DNA of 64,000 nt, taken from contig NC_089494.1 in NCBI RefSeq assembly GCF_036850765.1, positions 56,747,809 through 56,811,808 of the forward strand, given 5' to 3'. The notes below the pieces were generated by a model that was not told the DNA's origin, searched no databases, and worked only from the letters and a program-made list of their open reading frames with translations. Shown in pieces: positions 23,632 to 34,370 of this stretch. The position numbers were made by a program, and so were the translations under genes. Position 1 is the first letter of the stretch. Each line of letters opens with the position of its first letter. The DNA comes from Saccopteryx bilineata (taxonomy: Eukaryota > Chordata > Mammalia > Chiroptera > Emballonuridae).

Positions 23632-24749
23632 CCTCTGAGAGACTTTAAAGAGGGAGTCTCTGTGTTTTTGGAGTATACTGTGGTAATCATAAAATACAGA
23701 AGGAAGTGGAATTAGAAAGGCTTGGCCTAAAGAGTGGCAAAGAGGTTGAAGTAGTGGAGACAGATTATTAGTCACAGAATTGAAAGGAATAATTCATCCA
23801 GAGAACTTTGGTAGAGAGAAATTTATTTGCCTAGTTGCTGGAGTGGCAAGATTTTATCCATGGAGTTAGGTGATAGTGAAGTAAGTAGCAGTTAGTAATA
23901 TGGAAGGCCTGGGTTTGAGAACACATGGCTACTCTGAGTTTGTGTGTATTAATTGATGGCTCTTGAGCCTAATTCAGGTAATGACATAAAAATGATTTGT
24001 GCAATGAAATTAGAAGAATAAAGACTGAAGTCATTACATTTGGAACAAAATAACCAGGGTTGGTGGAGAGTTGGAAGTAGCCATTGTCAGAGGGCCATTT
24101 GGGACTGTCCAGTGGAAAAATCCTCAAGGAAGAACAAATGTCGTGAATCCAGCCCTTCCTCAGTGTAATATCCCATTCCCCGCTAATGCACCCCAGCTGC
24201 CTTCATCCTTCAGCCACAGGAGGCGGTGTGTGTGTACCATCTCCGGGCATTTCCTGGCAGTAGGTAGTTGGGGGCAAAGGAATCCCAACAAACCGAGATG
24301 ACAAAGTTAGAATTCTGAAAAACTGCACACCACATACTCGAACCTACATACATATTTCGGGATAAGGAGATAAAGCCAAGGTGTCAGGTAGAAGAATCCT
24401 TTCTTAAGCCAGATTTCCTGATTTAGGTCCAGCGCTCCTTCCACTACCCCACACGGCTTGAGGGTTGGGAAACCACCGTGAGCTCACCGGGAAGACCCCA
24501 GGATCCGCGTGGCTGCGTCCGTGACCCCCCCTCGCCCCGCCCCCAACACCCCGGTCCTGCGGGCTCCCGGCCCCGCCCCCTTCCCGAGCTGGGCGGGGCC
24601 TCTGCGCAGCTGCTACCCCGGCGCGTGCGGGGTCGCGCGGACACGGGCTGGGCCGCGGGTACTCAGAGGTCTCCCGGCCGCCCGCGCCGCCGCCCCTTGC
24701 CTGACGCACGCAGGGGCTGGACGCGATTTGCCACGAGTGACTCGAGCCC

Positions 24750-24774
24750 CGCCGCCGCCGCCGCCACCACCGCC
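24750..24774 (+). repeat. Short (GCC)n repeat in the CpG island
   Basis: Five GCC units followed by two CCA units, inside the inferred 5' untranslated exon about 130 bp before the donor. CGG/GCC runs in 5' UTRs of CpG-island genes are often length-variable. Confidence 0.85.
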
Positions 24775-24890
24775 TCCCGGGCCCGCCCCGCCCCCAGCCC
24801 GCCTTCTCCCTCCTCACCCTCCGCCCGCGTTTTCTTTCGCGTCCCCACGTCCTCCCCACCGTCCCGGAGCAGCCGGGCAGCGCCAGCGCC

Positions 24891-24902
24891 AGCTAGGTGA
24901 GT
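24891..24902 (+). other. Splice donor candidate ending the first exon
   Basis: The sequence CTAG|GTGAGTGT matches the vertebrate 5' splice consensus at almost every position. It sits in the CpG island, where a first exon would end. No acceptor can be paired with it in this window with confidence. Confidence 0.55.
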
Positions 24903-25300
24903 GTGGCCGCCGTGTGGCCCGGCGGTCGCGGGAGCAGCGCGCAGGCCCTGGGGCCGGGGGCCGGGCGCCGGGCGCCGAGCGCGGGCGGGAGGGGGTGGCG
25001 GCCCCGCTTTCCTCCCCAGGGCGGGCCGCGCGGCCGACGGAGGGGCGCCCCCGCCCCGCTGCCCCCGTCGCCCCCGCCGCGGCCGCCGCAGACAAAGCGC
25101 CTGAGCCAGGAAGCCGGGCGGGCGGTCCTGGCCTCCGCGCCGCCTGCCGGGTGCGGGCTCGGCCCGCGAAGCCCGGGCCGCTCGCGTCACCCGTCCTGAG
25201 CGCCCTCGTTCATTTCTGGGTGAAGTGGGGGGACCCGAATCGTGCAACAGGTTTAGGCGTTAATCCGTATTTCCCGGCGTGCGGGGACCAGATGTGGCTC

Positions 25301-26859
25301 CCGGCTCCGGGGCGAGTCCCCGTGTCCAGCGCCCGCGGCTGGCTCCTTTGTGTGGCGGGTGACCAGCCCACCCGGTGGGTGGGGGGTCCGGCCCGAGGCC
25401 CCCGGGCTGCGCGGAGGCTCCTGGACACCTCCCTCGCGGAGTGGGACTCGGCTTCCGCGGGTCTGCAGGGTTTTAACATTGCTGCAGGCTTTGGAGGAAC
25501 CACAAAGGGAGGAGAGAGGGGCTTGGCAAGGATCTCTGGCTAGGTATTTCTTTTGTAGGTGAGGTTGACTCATATGAGAGAAGAGCCGCAGTCGGGTCGG
25601 CTCCTGAGGGTGCAGTGGGATTTCACCCTGGGACGATCGGTTTGGGTTTGGTGTTCCCGTGACAGCCCCTGTGGTTCTCAAGCTGCTTTGACATCTTCCT
25701 TTCATACACCGGCCTCACCCTGGAAGTTGGAAGCGCTGTTTAAGGGAGTAACTTGATAGCGGCTGTTTCGCAGGTCACCTCCTTCTTCACATTTTTGTCT
25801 GTGTCAGTATATCCACTGTGCCGCCTAGCCTAGGTTGGCAAATCTTCAAACTAAAATTGCCCTTCTGAATATCCCCTTGTTGGAAAATATTAACCCATAT
25901 GTTTTCCTTTGGCCTAACCTTATTTTCTTGGGTGTGAGAAACTTTTTTTCTTCTGTCAAGAAGGAATACATAATAAGGAATAGTTCATCTTTGTTTACAT
26001 ACCTTGAGTCCTGTATTTAGCTGGTTTCTATTTGTGTGCTATTTTAGTATAACAATACTAAATAGAAGGGAAATATCTTCCTTTTGCTTTGAGCAATAAA
26101 ATACTTCTTTGTTCTAGAACCAGGAAGCTTTTACACATAATACTTTGTGTGGACAGAAGTTGATGACTTTTTTTCTTTTTACCGCATGACCAAATACACG
26201 AAAATATTCCCTGCGGACTTAAAAAAGCATTACACAAGTCTATAGATTGTTTGTACACCCAAAATTCCAGGAAGTGAATTTGCTGCAAAATTATTTGAAC
26301 AATCTAGATTAAGTTTAACCATAAAAATTGGGCCTACTCTAAATTCCCCCTCCATTAGGGAATGACTTGATGGAGTTTATCAAGTATTTTAACCCCTGTG
26401 AATGATAATTGGAAGGAATAATTGATAGATGAGATTAGGAGCTGATGATGGATGGACTTAGAAGCCTGACAGTAGAATGCAGAACGTTTGAAGTGGTAGA
26501 GGTTCCAAAGTTCATCTACTTGGGTTTTTGTTTGACAGGCATATCTGAAAACTAAATGCCTACTAATTTAAAAAGAAGAACATAACTACATGTGACCTAT
26601 TTTTTTTCATGTAAATAGTGTCCTTAAAGCTCTACTTCCTAAAAACACATGTGATATTAATGAGGACTTTTCTTTGGAAGAAATAAAATTATACAAAATA
26701 TGTGACCTGTAGAAAGTTTTCTGTGGCATAATTAGTAGTTTGACTTCACCAAAAATACCATTTATCTGTATAGCATCTAACTTCAAAGAGCCTTCACAGC
26801 TGTAAAAAGCAAGAGGAACCACCTCTTGAGAAAGGCAGACGTTTAGGAATAAAAAGTAG
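25301..26859. other. Unassigned sequence after the CpG island (first-intron candidate)
   Basis: No coding exon is recognisable. G+C declines to background by about 25700. A combined acceptor/donor motif lies at 25540-25566. Confidence 0.4.
25540..25566 (+). other. Fused acceptor-donor splice motif (possible recursive splice site)
   Basis: A pyrimidine-rich run ending TTTCTTTTGTAG is followed directly by GTGAGG, so a 3' splice site and a 5' splice site abut at 25558/25559 with no exon between. It lies about 660 bp downstream of the first-exon donor. A similar string occurs by chance at 17870-17885, upstream of the island, so this is weak evidence. Confidence 0.3.
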
Positions 26860-27258
26860 GCCCTGGCCTGTTAGGTCAGTGGTAGAGTGTTTGCGGGGAG
26901 TGTGGATGTCCAAGTCAGGGCACACGGAAGAAGCACCCATCTGCTTCTCTATCCTCCTCCCTCCCTTCTTCCTTTCCTCCCTTCTTCTCTCTCTTTCTCT
27001 CTTCCTCCCTTCCTGTAGTTATAGCTCCATGGAGTTAGCTATAGCTAACTATAGCTCCATAGTTGGCTGAGTTGGCCTCGGGCACTGAGGATGGCTCCAT
27101 GGCCTCTGCCTCAGGTGCTCCATGGCCTCTGCCTCAGGGCCCCAGATGGGCAGAGCATCGCCCCCTAGTGGGTTTGCTTGGTGGATCCTGGTTGGGGTGC
27201 ATGCGGGAGTCTGTCTCTGCCTCCCCTCCTCTTACTAACTTAAAATAAAAGTAGCAGA
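26860..27258 (+). mobile_element. Older SINE of the type A lineage, plus strand
   Basis: Head CCCTGGCCTGTTAGGTCAG, B-box region degraded, body with 'gcactgaggatggctccat', 'gggcagagcatcgcccccta' and 'gcatgcgggagtctgtctc'. The tail follows 'tcctcttactaac' instead of the 'cagcttcag' module of the young copies, so it is a distinct older subfamily. The middle contains an inverted repeat, see 27018-27062. Confidence 0.8.
27018..27062. repeat. Local inverted repeat inside a SINE
   Basis: TATAGCTCCATGGAG, TTAGCTATAGCTAA and TATAGCTCCATAG follow each other, a set of near-palindromes that replaces the usual single 'agctccattggagc' of this SINE. Likely local slippage or template switching. Confidence 0.7.
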
Positions 27259-27269
27259 TACTTAAATTT

Positions 27270-27775
27270 CTGTAATTTTCTTTTATCGAGATACAACTCA
27301 TATAAAGGAAACTTCTCTCTTTTAAAGTGTACAATTCAGTGGTGTTAGTATATTCAAAAAGTAGAGAAAATGTATCCCTAATTCAAAAACAATTTTTGTC
27401 ATCCTAAAAAGACACCCCTGAACTCATTGGCTGTCATTCCCATTTCCTCTCCCTTGCATTTGGTAATCACTGAACTACTTCCTGTTTCTATAGATTTGCC
27501 TTTTCTGGACATTTCATGTAAACGGAATCATAGCATATGTGGCCCTTTGTGTCTTTGACTCAGCAGAATATTTTTAGGGTTCCTCTGATTTACGTATTAA
27601 TCAATAGTTCATTCCATTTTATGGTTGGATAATATGCCACATTTCCACTTTTTGACTATTATGAGTAATGCTGCTATGAATACTTATTTACAAGTTTTTG
27701 TGTGGACATGTTTTCAGTTCTCTTTGGTTTATACCTAGATACGGTATTAGTGGGTCATATTATAACTTTAACCTT

Positions 27776-27810
<35 letters not shown>

Positions 27811-28350
27811 CAGAGAGATAGATACTCAGGAAGGGAGAGCGATGAGAAGCATCAACTCATAGTTGTGTCACTTTAGTTCATTGATTGCTTCTCATACCTG
27901 CCTTGACTGGGGCGTCAGGCCCAGCCACTAACCCCTTGCTCAGTCTAGCGGCGTTTGGGCTCAAGTCAGCAACCATGGGGTCATGTTGATCATCTCACAC
28001 TCAAGCTAGAGACCCTGCGCTCAAGCTGATGAGCCTGTGCTCAAGCTGGTGACCTCAGGGTTTTGAACCTGGGACTGCAGTGTCCCTGGTCGATGCTTTT
28101 GTCCACTGCACCACCACCAGACAGGCAAACTGTTTAACTTCTTGAGGAATTTCCAAACTTTTTCATAGCTACTACATCATTTTTCAGTCCCAAACAAAAT
28201 CCCAGTCCTTCAACAAAGTATGAGGTTCCATTTTCTCCAATACTCGTTAAAATGTAGTCTGACTGATGCTAGTCACTAGTGGATGTGAAGTGGTATCTCA
28301 TTGTGTTTTTCATTTGCATTGCTCTAATGCTCGACTTATAATCATTTCGA
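27270..28350 (-). mobile_element. L1 3' end, antisense, with SINE inserted
   Basis: Inverse L1 3' text: 'gtacaattcagtggtgtta', 'aacggaatcatagcatatg', 'aatgctgctatgaatac', and after the SINE 'atgaggttccattttctcc' and 'gaagtggtatctcattgtg'. Diverged. Confidence 0.7.
27795..28127 (-). mobile_element. SINE type B, older subfamily
   Basis: Type B landmarks on the minus strand ('gatgagaagcatcaactc', 'tcactttagttcattgatt', repeated 'ctcaagct' modules, degraded head ending 'cagacaggc'). Preceded by a (GT)n-(GA)n run at 27776-27809 that replaces its tail. Confidence 0.8.
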
Positions 28351-29253
28351 GGTTTATGTTTTTACTTGTATTTTCTTATTTAGTCTTTGAAATAATACTG
28401 TAATATGTTTATTTCTGTTTTGCTGCTAGGAAAGTCAGGTGCAAAGAGGTTAAGTTGATTGTTTTTAACCTTGTAGAGTTAGTTAAGAGTAAGGGTCTGA
28501 ATGTAAACTTAGCTCTTTTGACTTTGCTTCCTGAATTCTTCAAACTTCATAAGGCATACAGAAGTTAAATTGTGTTTGCACATTTGCTTAGCTAATCATT
28601 GCCAAAGTGGGGGCATAATAAATTTTTTAAAAAATCAAACAACAAAAAGCAGGTGTTGTGGCCAGCCGCACTACCTCATCTTCACCAGATTTTGTTGTGC
28701 TTTCTCAAATAATTTCTTTCTCTTAACCTAGTACAGTAGATATGATTTCCATATTTCTTGTGGAGAAACAGAGCATGTAAACCTACCAACAGCTTCTTAG
28801 TGGCATAGCTAATCCTACAACCCACTATTCCCTGAGACATTATGCTTTCTCTTCCCCTGCAGCTTCCATGTTCTCCAATTTCTCACTTATTAATCCCCTT
28901 TAATTTTAAAGTAATTGAACAATTTCACATTTTTCATAAATATTACAATTTTTCTGGATTAAATTGAAATTTTTATTTTTGAACTAGATAGTATGCCAAT
29001 TTCACTTTGAAGTGCAGGATTACTAGGATATATACTTAGGTTTTTACGTTCTGGTCTGTATCAGTCATAGACAAAATTCGCAACTCCTTAGAGGGTGAGT
29101 AGAGTCCATATGTGGTTGTTTATTCATCTTTTAGTATCTGTTGTCCAGCATTATGCCTGGTGATAGCAGAGATTCTTAACTTTTGTTTAATTAATGAATA
29201 CAAATAGATTATTTAATTGCAAAACATAATGCAAATTATCTGGTATTCTTTTT
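28351..29253. other. Unassigned sequence, one weak inverted MIR
   Basis: 28380-28480 reads like an inverted MIR core ('gctaggaaagtcaggtgca'). The rest shows nothing I can name. Confidence 0.35.
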
Positions 29254-29270
29254 TAGAATAAAGGTGATTT

Positions 29271-29632
29271 TTGTATTTTTCTGAAGCTGGAAACGGGGAG
29301 GCAGTCAGACAGACTCCCGCATGCGCCCAACCGGGATCCACCCGGCACGCCCACCAGGGGGCGATGCTCTGCCCATTGGGGCGTCGCTCTGTCGCGATCA
29401 GAGCCACTTTAGTGCCTGGGGCGGAGGCCACAGAGCCATCCCCAGTGCCCGGGCCATCTTTGCTCCAGTGGAGCCTCGGCTACGGGAGGGGAAGAGAGAG
29501 ACAGAGAGGAAGGAGAGGGGGAGGGGTGGAGAAGCAGATGGGCGCCTCTCCTGTGTGCCCTGGCCGGGAATTGAACCCAGGACTTCCGCACACCAGGCCG
29601 ACGCTCCACCACGGAGCCAACCGGCCAGGGCC
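29271..29632 (-). mobile_element. SINE type A, full length
   Basis: Type A copy with a single 'caccagggggcgatg' module. Perfect 17-bp duplication TAGAATAAAGGTGATTT (29254-29270, 29633-29649). Confidence 0.95.
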
Positions 29633-29649
29633 TAGAATAAAGGTGATTT

Positions 29650-30714
29650 AAATTTCAGAGAAAGAAAATATTTCTTATTCTTGCATATGAGCTAAAAACT
29701 AATAAGTAATGAAAAGTAGGACTAGAGTTAAAAGTCAGCGTTGTATCTTATGGAAGGAAGTAACTGTCGTTTCATCCTGGGTTAAAAAAATAGATTTTAA
29801 GTACCTGGTAACACATTCTTAGTTATAAGCTCAGTGCCCAAACATAGGAGTTGTACCCTGAGTGTTTGTTAAATAAATAAATGCCAATGAGTGAATACAA
29901 CAATTCGTTTTTAGTATAACAGGTAGAGGGGATAACAGCAAATTAATATTTAGGCCCTGTTATTCATTTATAAATTTTAATTGTCAAACATGATATGTGT
30001 TAATTATGAAATTTAAGTAATACGTGGGTATACAGAGTGAAAACTGAAAATCTTCCATTTACTTCTTGTCCCCTTTCCTTTTCATTCCAAGACTGCTCTT
30101 GTCCCAGGTAATCATTGGTAACAGTTTTGGGTTTATATTTGCAAACCTAGATCTGTGAATTTTTGTGTACAAATGTACAAATTTACATTTACGTACCCAA
30201 CCATACTCAAATTACATACGTGTGCATTCACATTGGTTTTTCTTTTACAGGTGGGATCATTCTACACATAATCCTTTGTTTTTCCTTAAATATATTAAGA
30301 CTTTTGCATCTATAATTAGTAAAGATAAACATAATATTTATTTCCTTTTTATTTTACTATTCTTGCCTGGTGTTGTCAGGATTAAGCCAACCATTAAGAA
30401 TGAGTTGGGATACTCACCTTATTTTCCCTGTGCTCTGGAGCAGTTTAAAATGTCTACTCTGTAAATATAGTTTAGAAATCACCTGACCACTTTGGGGGAA
30501 GGACAAGATCCAAGAGAACCTTTCTCATTTTTCCTGTTTTTATTGTTCTGTCAAGTTTCGGAACCTTATTATTTATTACACTTTTGCTGAAGGAATCCTT
30601 CTACCCACACTTTTCTTCTCTCAGCTTTTATAAGTAAGTTTACAAAAACAAGTGAGCAAATAAACCAGTGAATGCAGGAGTATATGCACTTTTCTCTTAG
30701 AGATTCCAGAGTAA
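29650..30714. other. Unassigned sequence, possible L1 3' UTR relic at 29990-30260
   Basis: 29990-30260 has the look of an antisense L1 3' UTR (poorly conserved). No gene. Confidence 0.3.
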
Positions 30715-30865
30715 AATCCTACACTTACTGTATAACCTTAGGCAAGTTACCCTCTTCAAAGTTATGTTTTCTTGTTAGTAAAATGGTTATGATCCCTACC
30801 TCAACAGAAGTCTTGAAAATATTAAATAAAATGTGAGATAGTATATGAAAAACCTCTGTAGTTGC
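30715..30865 (+). mobile_element. MIR SINE
   Basis: MIR order on the plus strand: 'ataaccttaggcaagttac', 'agtaaaatggttatgatcc', 'ctacctcaacag'. Ancient mammalian repeat. Confidence 0.7.
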
Positions 30866-31099
30866 ATCTAATAAAAATGAAAAATAATTACTAAACTGTA
30901 ATGTGCCATGTAAATGTAAATTTGTCACCGTAATTATCATAAATTGTTTTAGCCTACCAAGAACAAATGTAAGGAGAAAGCAAGGTGGAGTTATAGAGAT
31001 AGTTTTCACTAAGAAGTTGGAAGAATCTATAAACATTTCCAAAATTTAATTTTGGTAGACAGTGATTTCTAAATACCTGTATGTACTTTTGAGGCAGGA

Positions 31100-31290
31100 G
31101 AGTAGGGAAAAGTACTGGAGGAAGCAGACCTGACTTAATTCTGCATTATCACTTATTAGCCGTGTGACTTTGGACAAGTTAATTTCTCTTTGTAAAATGG
31201 GATAAATACACTTACTTTATAAGGTAGTTATTAGGAAAGAGACTAGTATAATGCATAGCATTTAATAGGTATTCAAATCAGTTATTTTTT
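31100..31290 (+). mobile_element. MIR SINE
   Basis: 'cacttattagccgtgtgac', 'ggacaagttaatttctctt', 'gtaaaatgggataaataca' follow the MIR core order. Confidence 0.8.
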
Positions 31291-31925
31291 TCCTTTGCAT
31301 GTAATGGGTGCCTAACATCGATGAGCTTGAGTTGTTGGGTTCTGCTATTTTACAAGCTGTATGATGTGGAAAGAACATTAGGCCCTAAGTCTGGATTTTA
31401 GCTTGTGTATTAATTACACTTCCTAGTTACTGATCTTGAATAAGTCATCTGCTTAGCTTCTCCCATTTACTTACCTATAAAAAAAAAGAGCAACAGACCT
31501 AAACACTTGCAGGGAGTCTATTTCATATGCATTTACTAGGCAGTTTACAAATCTTCATTTAATTCTCCCAATGATTCTATCATGTAAAGATAATTGCAAT
31601 TTCCCATTTTAATAGAGGAAGAAACAGAGGTGCGGCTGTTGGGTTTTCTGAAACCCTTTTGCTGTCTACTCCCCTCTGCCAGTCCCTAGTCCTGTCCATG
31701 TTCTTTTAATCATTATTGCTATCTCCTCCTGGGGATAGTGTCTGTGCTTTAAGAGTTGTAATATAAGGTTTTTTAAAAATACTTGTGTTGCTTATAACCA
31801 CTTTACCACTTTACTTAAATAATTTATTAGACTTCAGTGCATTTTCGATTTGACCAGGTAAAGGAGAGGGGAGGGGGTAGGTAGTAGGTCGTTGTCATAA
31901 TAGAAAATATAAGCTTGTTTGATGA

Positions 31926-31951
<26 letters not shown>
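31926..31951 (+). repeat. (TG)n microsatellite
   Basis: Uninterrupted TG dinucleotide run. Confidence 0.95.
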
Positions 31952-31956
<5 letters not shown>

Positions 31957-33020
31957 GTGAGAAGTAGAGTTCTCTGGCAGTTTCGTATTTCCTGAAACTA
32001 CAGAACAGTTAGGGAAAATCTGTGTTATAATTCATTATCTATCTTAGACTTGCAGCATCATTTAAAAAAATGAACCAGGCTTTTGTCAGCTGGTTTGTAA
32101 AGAGCTACGGATTATATTTATGAAAGATAGTGATATTGTCTTTCCTCCATAGTGGTTATCAGAGCTTTTGCTTTAGGCTTCATTTTATTTGGCCAGACTT
32201 AATGATAATGATTTAGCATTTTTCCAAACCTTGTGCTCAGGAAATGCAAAACAACAACAAAAATGCAGTTGGGATATTTCAAAATAAATTGTGATTTAGT
32301 AATAATATAGGTTTACAAATTCTCTATATTGAGGCTTTAGTTATTATTTCTATTCTGTTGAATAGTAGCAGAAATTCCTCTGTTTAGAGAATTTTTTATC
32401 AGAGTGGCTTGAATTGCACAATGAAAATTCTCATTGGTTTTGAAGGGTACTCTTTTGCAGAATCCTTAGTGTGGTAGACTAGATGTAAGAAGTATAAAGC
32501 ATGGTTCTTGTCATCAAAAGTTTACTTTTAGTTAGGGAGGCAGTGAAGGAGGACACCAGCTAAAAGGACACAGAAGACTTTTAAAGTTTGTGCTTGCTCT
32601 TTGTAAAATCATGGTAGCTGCATTGGGCTTTGATAAGATATAAGTTTCTCCTGATGCATACTGTCAGAAACAACCTACCCCTTGGAAAACTGGCAGTTGT
32701 GTGTCCTGTATAACTTTTTCATTCTGTAGTGTTCTCTTTGCTTTACAAAAATTACTGTTTGGTCTAAGTACCAAGAATAGTTGCTCTTGAGTACTTTGCT
32801 GTTTATCTCCTGGACTGTGGATTGGGTTTTCCTTTTTGTGATGGCTACTAGAAAGCCAGAGCCAGATTTGCAGCACACCCCAGACTGGGCATATAGGTTT
32901 TATGCTGTACATTTTCTTTTTTTAGCCTTTTTTGGTCACCATTTTGGTGTTTCTTGATTTTTTTGCTTTTATTGTTTAATTTATTAACTTTTTATGGTTC
33001 ATGTATTTTTATCTCATTAA

Positions 33021-33050
33021 TCTTTTTCAGAACAAAACAGAGGTAAGTAA
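33021..33050 (+). other. Possible 12-bp microexon
   Basis: TCTTTTTCAG at 33021-33030 is a good acceptor. AACAAAACAGAG (33031-33042) would be the exon, and GTAAGTAA from 33043 a near-perfect donor. Twelve bases keep frame. Nothing else supports it; such pairs arise by chance in long introns. Confidence 0.2.
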
Positions 33051-33177
33051 ATGAGAACATATTAAGGCAAACAGATTAATATAGTAAAGACCATATATGG
33101 CAGATGGGTTTATTTTGGGAGGCAGCTCTGATTGATAACAGTGGCTGAATGGAACACTGCATTAAGAAGTAGTTGGA

Positions 33178-33371
33178 GCCTGACCTGTGGTGGTACAGTG
33201 GGTAGAGTGTCAACCTGGAATGCTGAGTTCAGCAGTTCAAAACCCTGGGCTTGCCTGGTTGAGGCACAGGTGACAAGCAATCAATGAACAATCAAGTGAA
33301 GCAACTATGAGTTGATATCCCTTATTCCTCCCCCACCTTCTGTAAAATCAATAAGTAAAATCTTAAAAAAA
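33178..33371 (+). mobile_element. SINE type E
   Basis: Plus strand: 'cctgacctgtggtggtac' head, 'ccctgggcttgcctggttg', a body with 'caatcaatgaacaatc', and an A-rich tail. Duplication AAGTAGTTGG at 33168-33177 and 33372-33381. Confidence 0.85.
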
Positions 33372-33381
33372 AAGTAGTTGG

Positions 33382-34139
33382 CAGCCTCGAATGGATTTAG
33401 TGGGAAAGGCTACTGTGATCATTAAGCAATGTTGTTGTTATGGGCATAGGAGTATTGATGGTCTGTATTTGTCATTCCTGTTGTAGACAAAATATACAGC
33501 ATGCTGGGTGTACAATGGGTTGAGTGGCTTTTTAAGTTTAGAATTAAGTTTTTCCAGGTGAGATGTGGATTTGGAAAACAAGCCTGTTATTTTGGGTGGT
33601 TGGCAGTCAGATTGCCTCAGCTAGAATGAAAAGTCCGCAATGCTTTGAGGCAAAATGAAGTGAAGAAGTGGGGTGTGAGAAACCTTATTCCATGATTCAT
33701 ACAGAATACCACATTTTTTTTATAACCTTGACAGTTTTGAAGTGTCCTGGTCAGATATTCCATAGAGTATCTCTCAAACTTGGGTTTGTTGGATGTTTTC
33801 CTCGTGATTAGAATGGGGCTATGGATTTTTGGAAATAATACATAAAGTTGAGTTTTCCTACTCATTATGTTGTATGAGGGAGTGCTTGATAATTTTCATA
33901 TTACTGGTGATGTGAATTTAGATCACTTGGTTAAGGTGGTGTTTGCCAGGTTTCTCCACTGTAAGGTAACTATGTATCCTTTTCCAAACTTTATTTTTGG
34001 AAGTGATCCATTAAGTTCAGCCTATTCTCATTTTCCTAAAGGAAAATATATTCCTTTAGATAGGTATACAATATGTTTTATTCAACTATTCCCCTTTAAT
34101 ATTTATTTAGATGGTTTAGTATATCCTACTAGTTCAGAG
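33382..34139. other. Unassigned, repeat-like sequence
   Basis: A plus frame at 33867-34151 (94 codons) and a minus frame at 33617-33865 (82 codons) are open. They have the feel of an old interspersed repeat, but I cannot assign a family; not called as genes. Confidence 0.3.
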
Positions 34140-34370
34140 ATGAGGCTCTGAACTGCACTTACCTAGGTTCAGATCCTGGCTCCACACTAGTTATGTGATC
34201 ATGGGTCATGCTTAATACTTTCTCTATCTGTACAATGGCAGTGCTGATAGTACCTACCTCACAGGATTGTTTGCTGGGAAGATTAAATGAGAAAATGTGT
34301 AAAGTGCTGTGTCAGTGTCTGTCAGTAGTGCTAGTAAATATCTGCTATTACTGTTATTAATTTGTCCTTA
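34140..34370 (+). mobile_element. MIR SINE
   Basis: Clear MIR order: 'acctaggttcagatcctgg', 'agtacctacctcacaggat', 'gattaaatgagaaaatgtg', 'gtaaatatctgctattac'. Confidence 0.85.

Larger units (their letters stand above)
22360..24010 (-). mobile_element. L2 LINE, antisense, interrupted by two type A SINEs
   Basis: The plus strand shows the inverse order of an L2 3' half: 'ctcacagtctaataagaaa', 'ggtcagggaagattccaat', 'aagagtggcaaagaggttg'. It is strongly diverged; borders are approximate. Confidence 0.45.
24430..25300 (+). promoter_or_regulatory. CpG island, probable TATA-less promoter and non-coding first exon
   Basis: The only CpG-dense stretch of the window: almost pure G+C from 24500 to 25200 with CpG close to undepleted, against an AT-rich background. 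GC boxes occur near 24536, 24570, 24592 and 24785. There is no TATA box. The plus strand carries a strong splice donor at 24896/24897, so a rightward transcript is favoured. ATG-initiated open frames of good quality are absent; the 344-codon frame across the island starts with GTG and is proline/arginine/alanine filler. I infer a housekeeping-type promoter with an untranslated first exon and a long first intron. A leftward or bidirectional promoter is not excluded. I cannot name the gene. Confidence 0.8.
31291..33167. other. Unassigned sequence with a (TG)n run
   Basis: No gene. 31520-31640 resembles an inverted MIR. A (TG)13 microsatellite lies at 31926-31951. A possible 12-bp microexon is listed separately at 33031-33042. 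Confidence 0.35.

Noticed and set aside
24509..25543. 344-codon open frame across the CpG island
   Set aside because: It begins with GTG, is proline/arginine/alanine-rich, runs through the splice donor and has equally long companions in other frames and on the other strand, as expected of stop-poor GC-rich DNA.
33867..34151. 94-codon plus frame of moderately protein-like composition
   Set aside because: It appears to be part of an old interspersed repeat; no start context, no partner exons.
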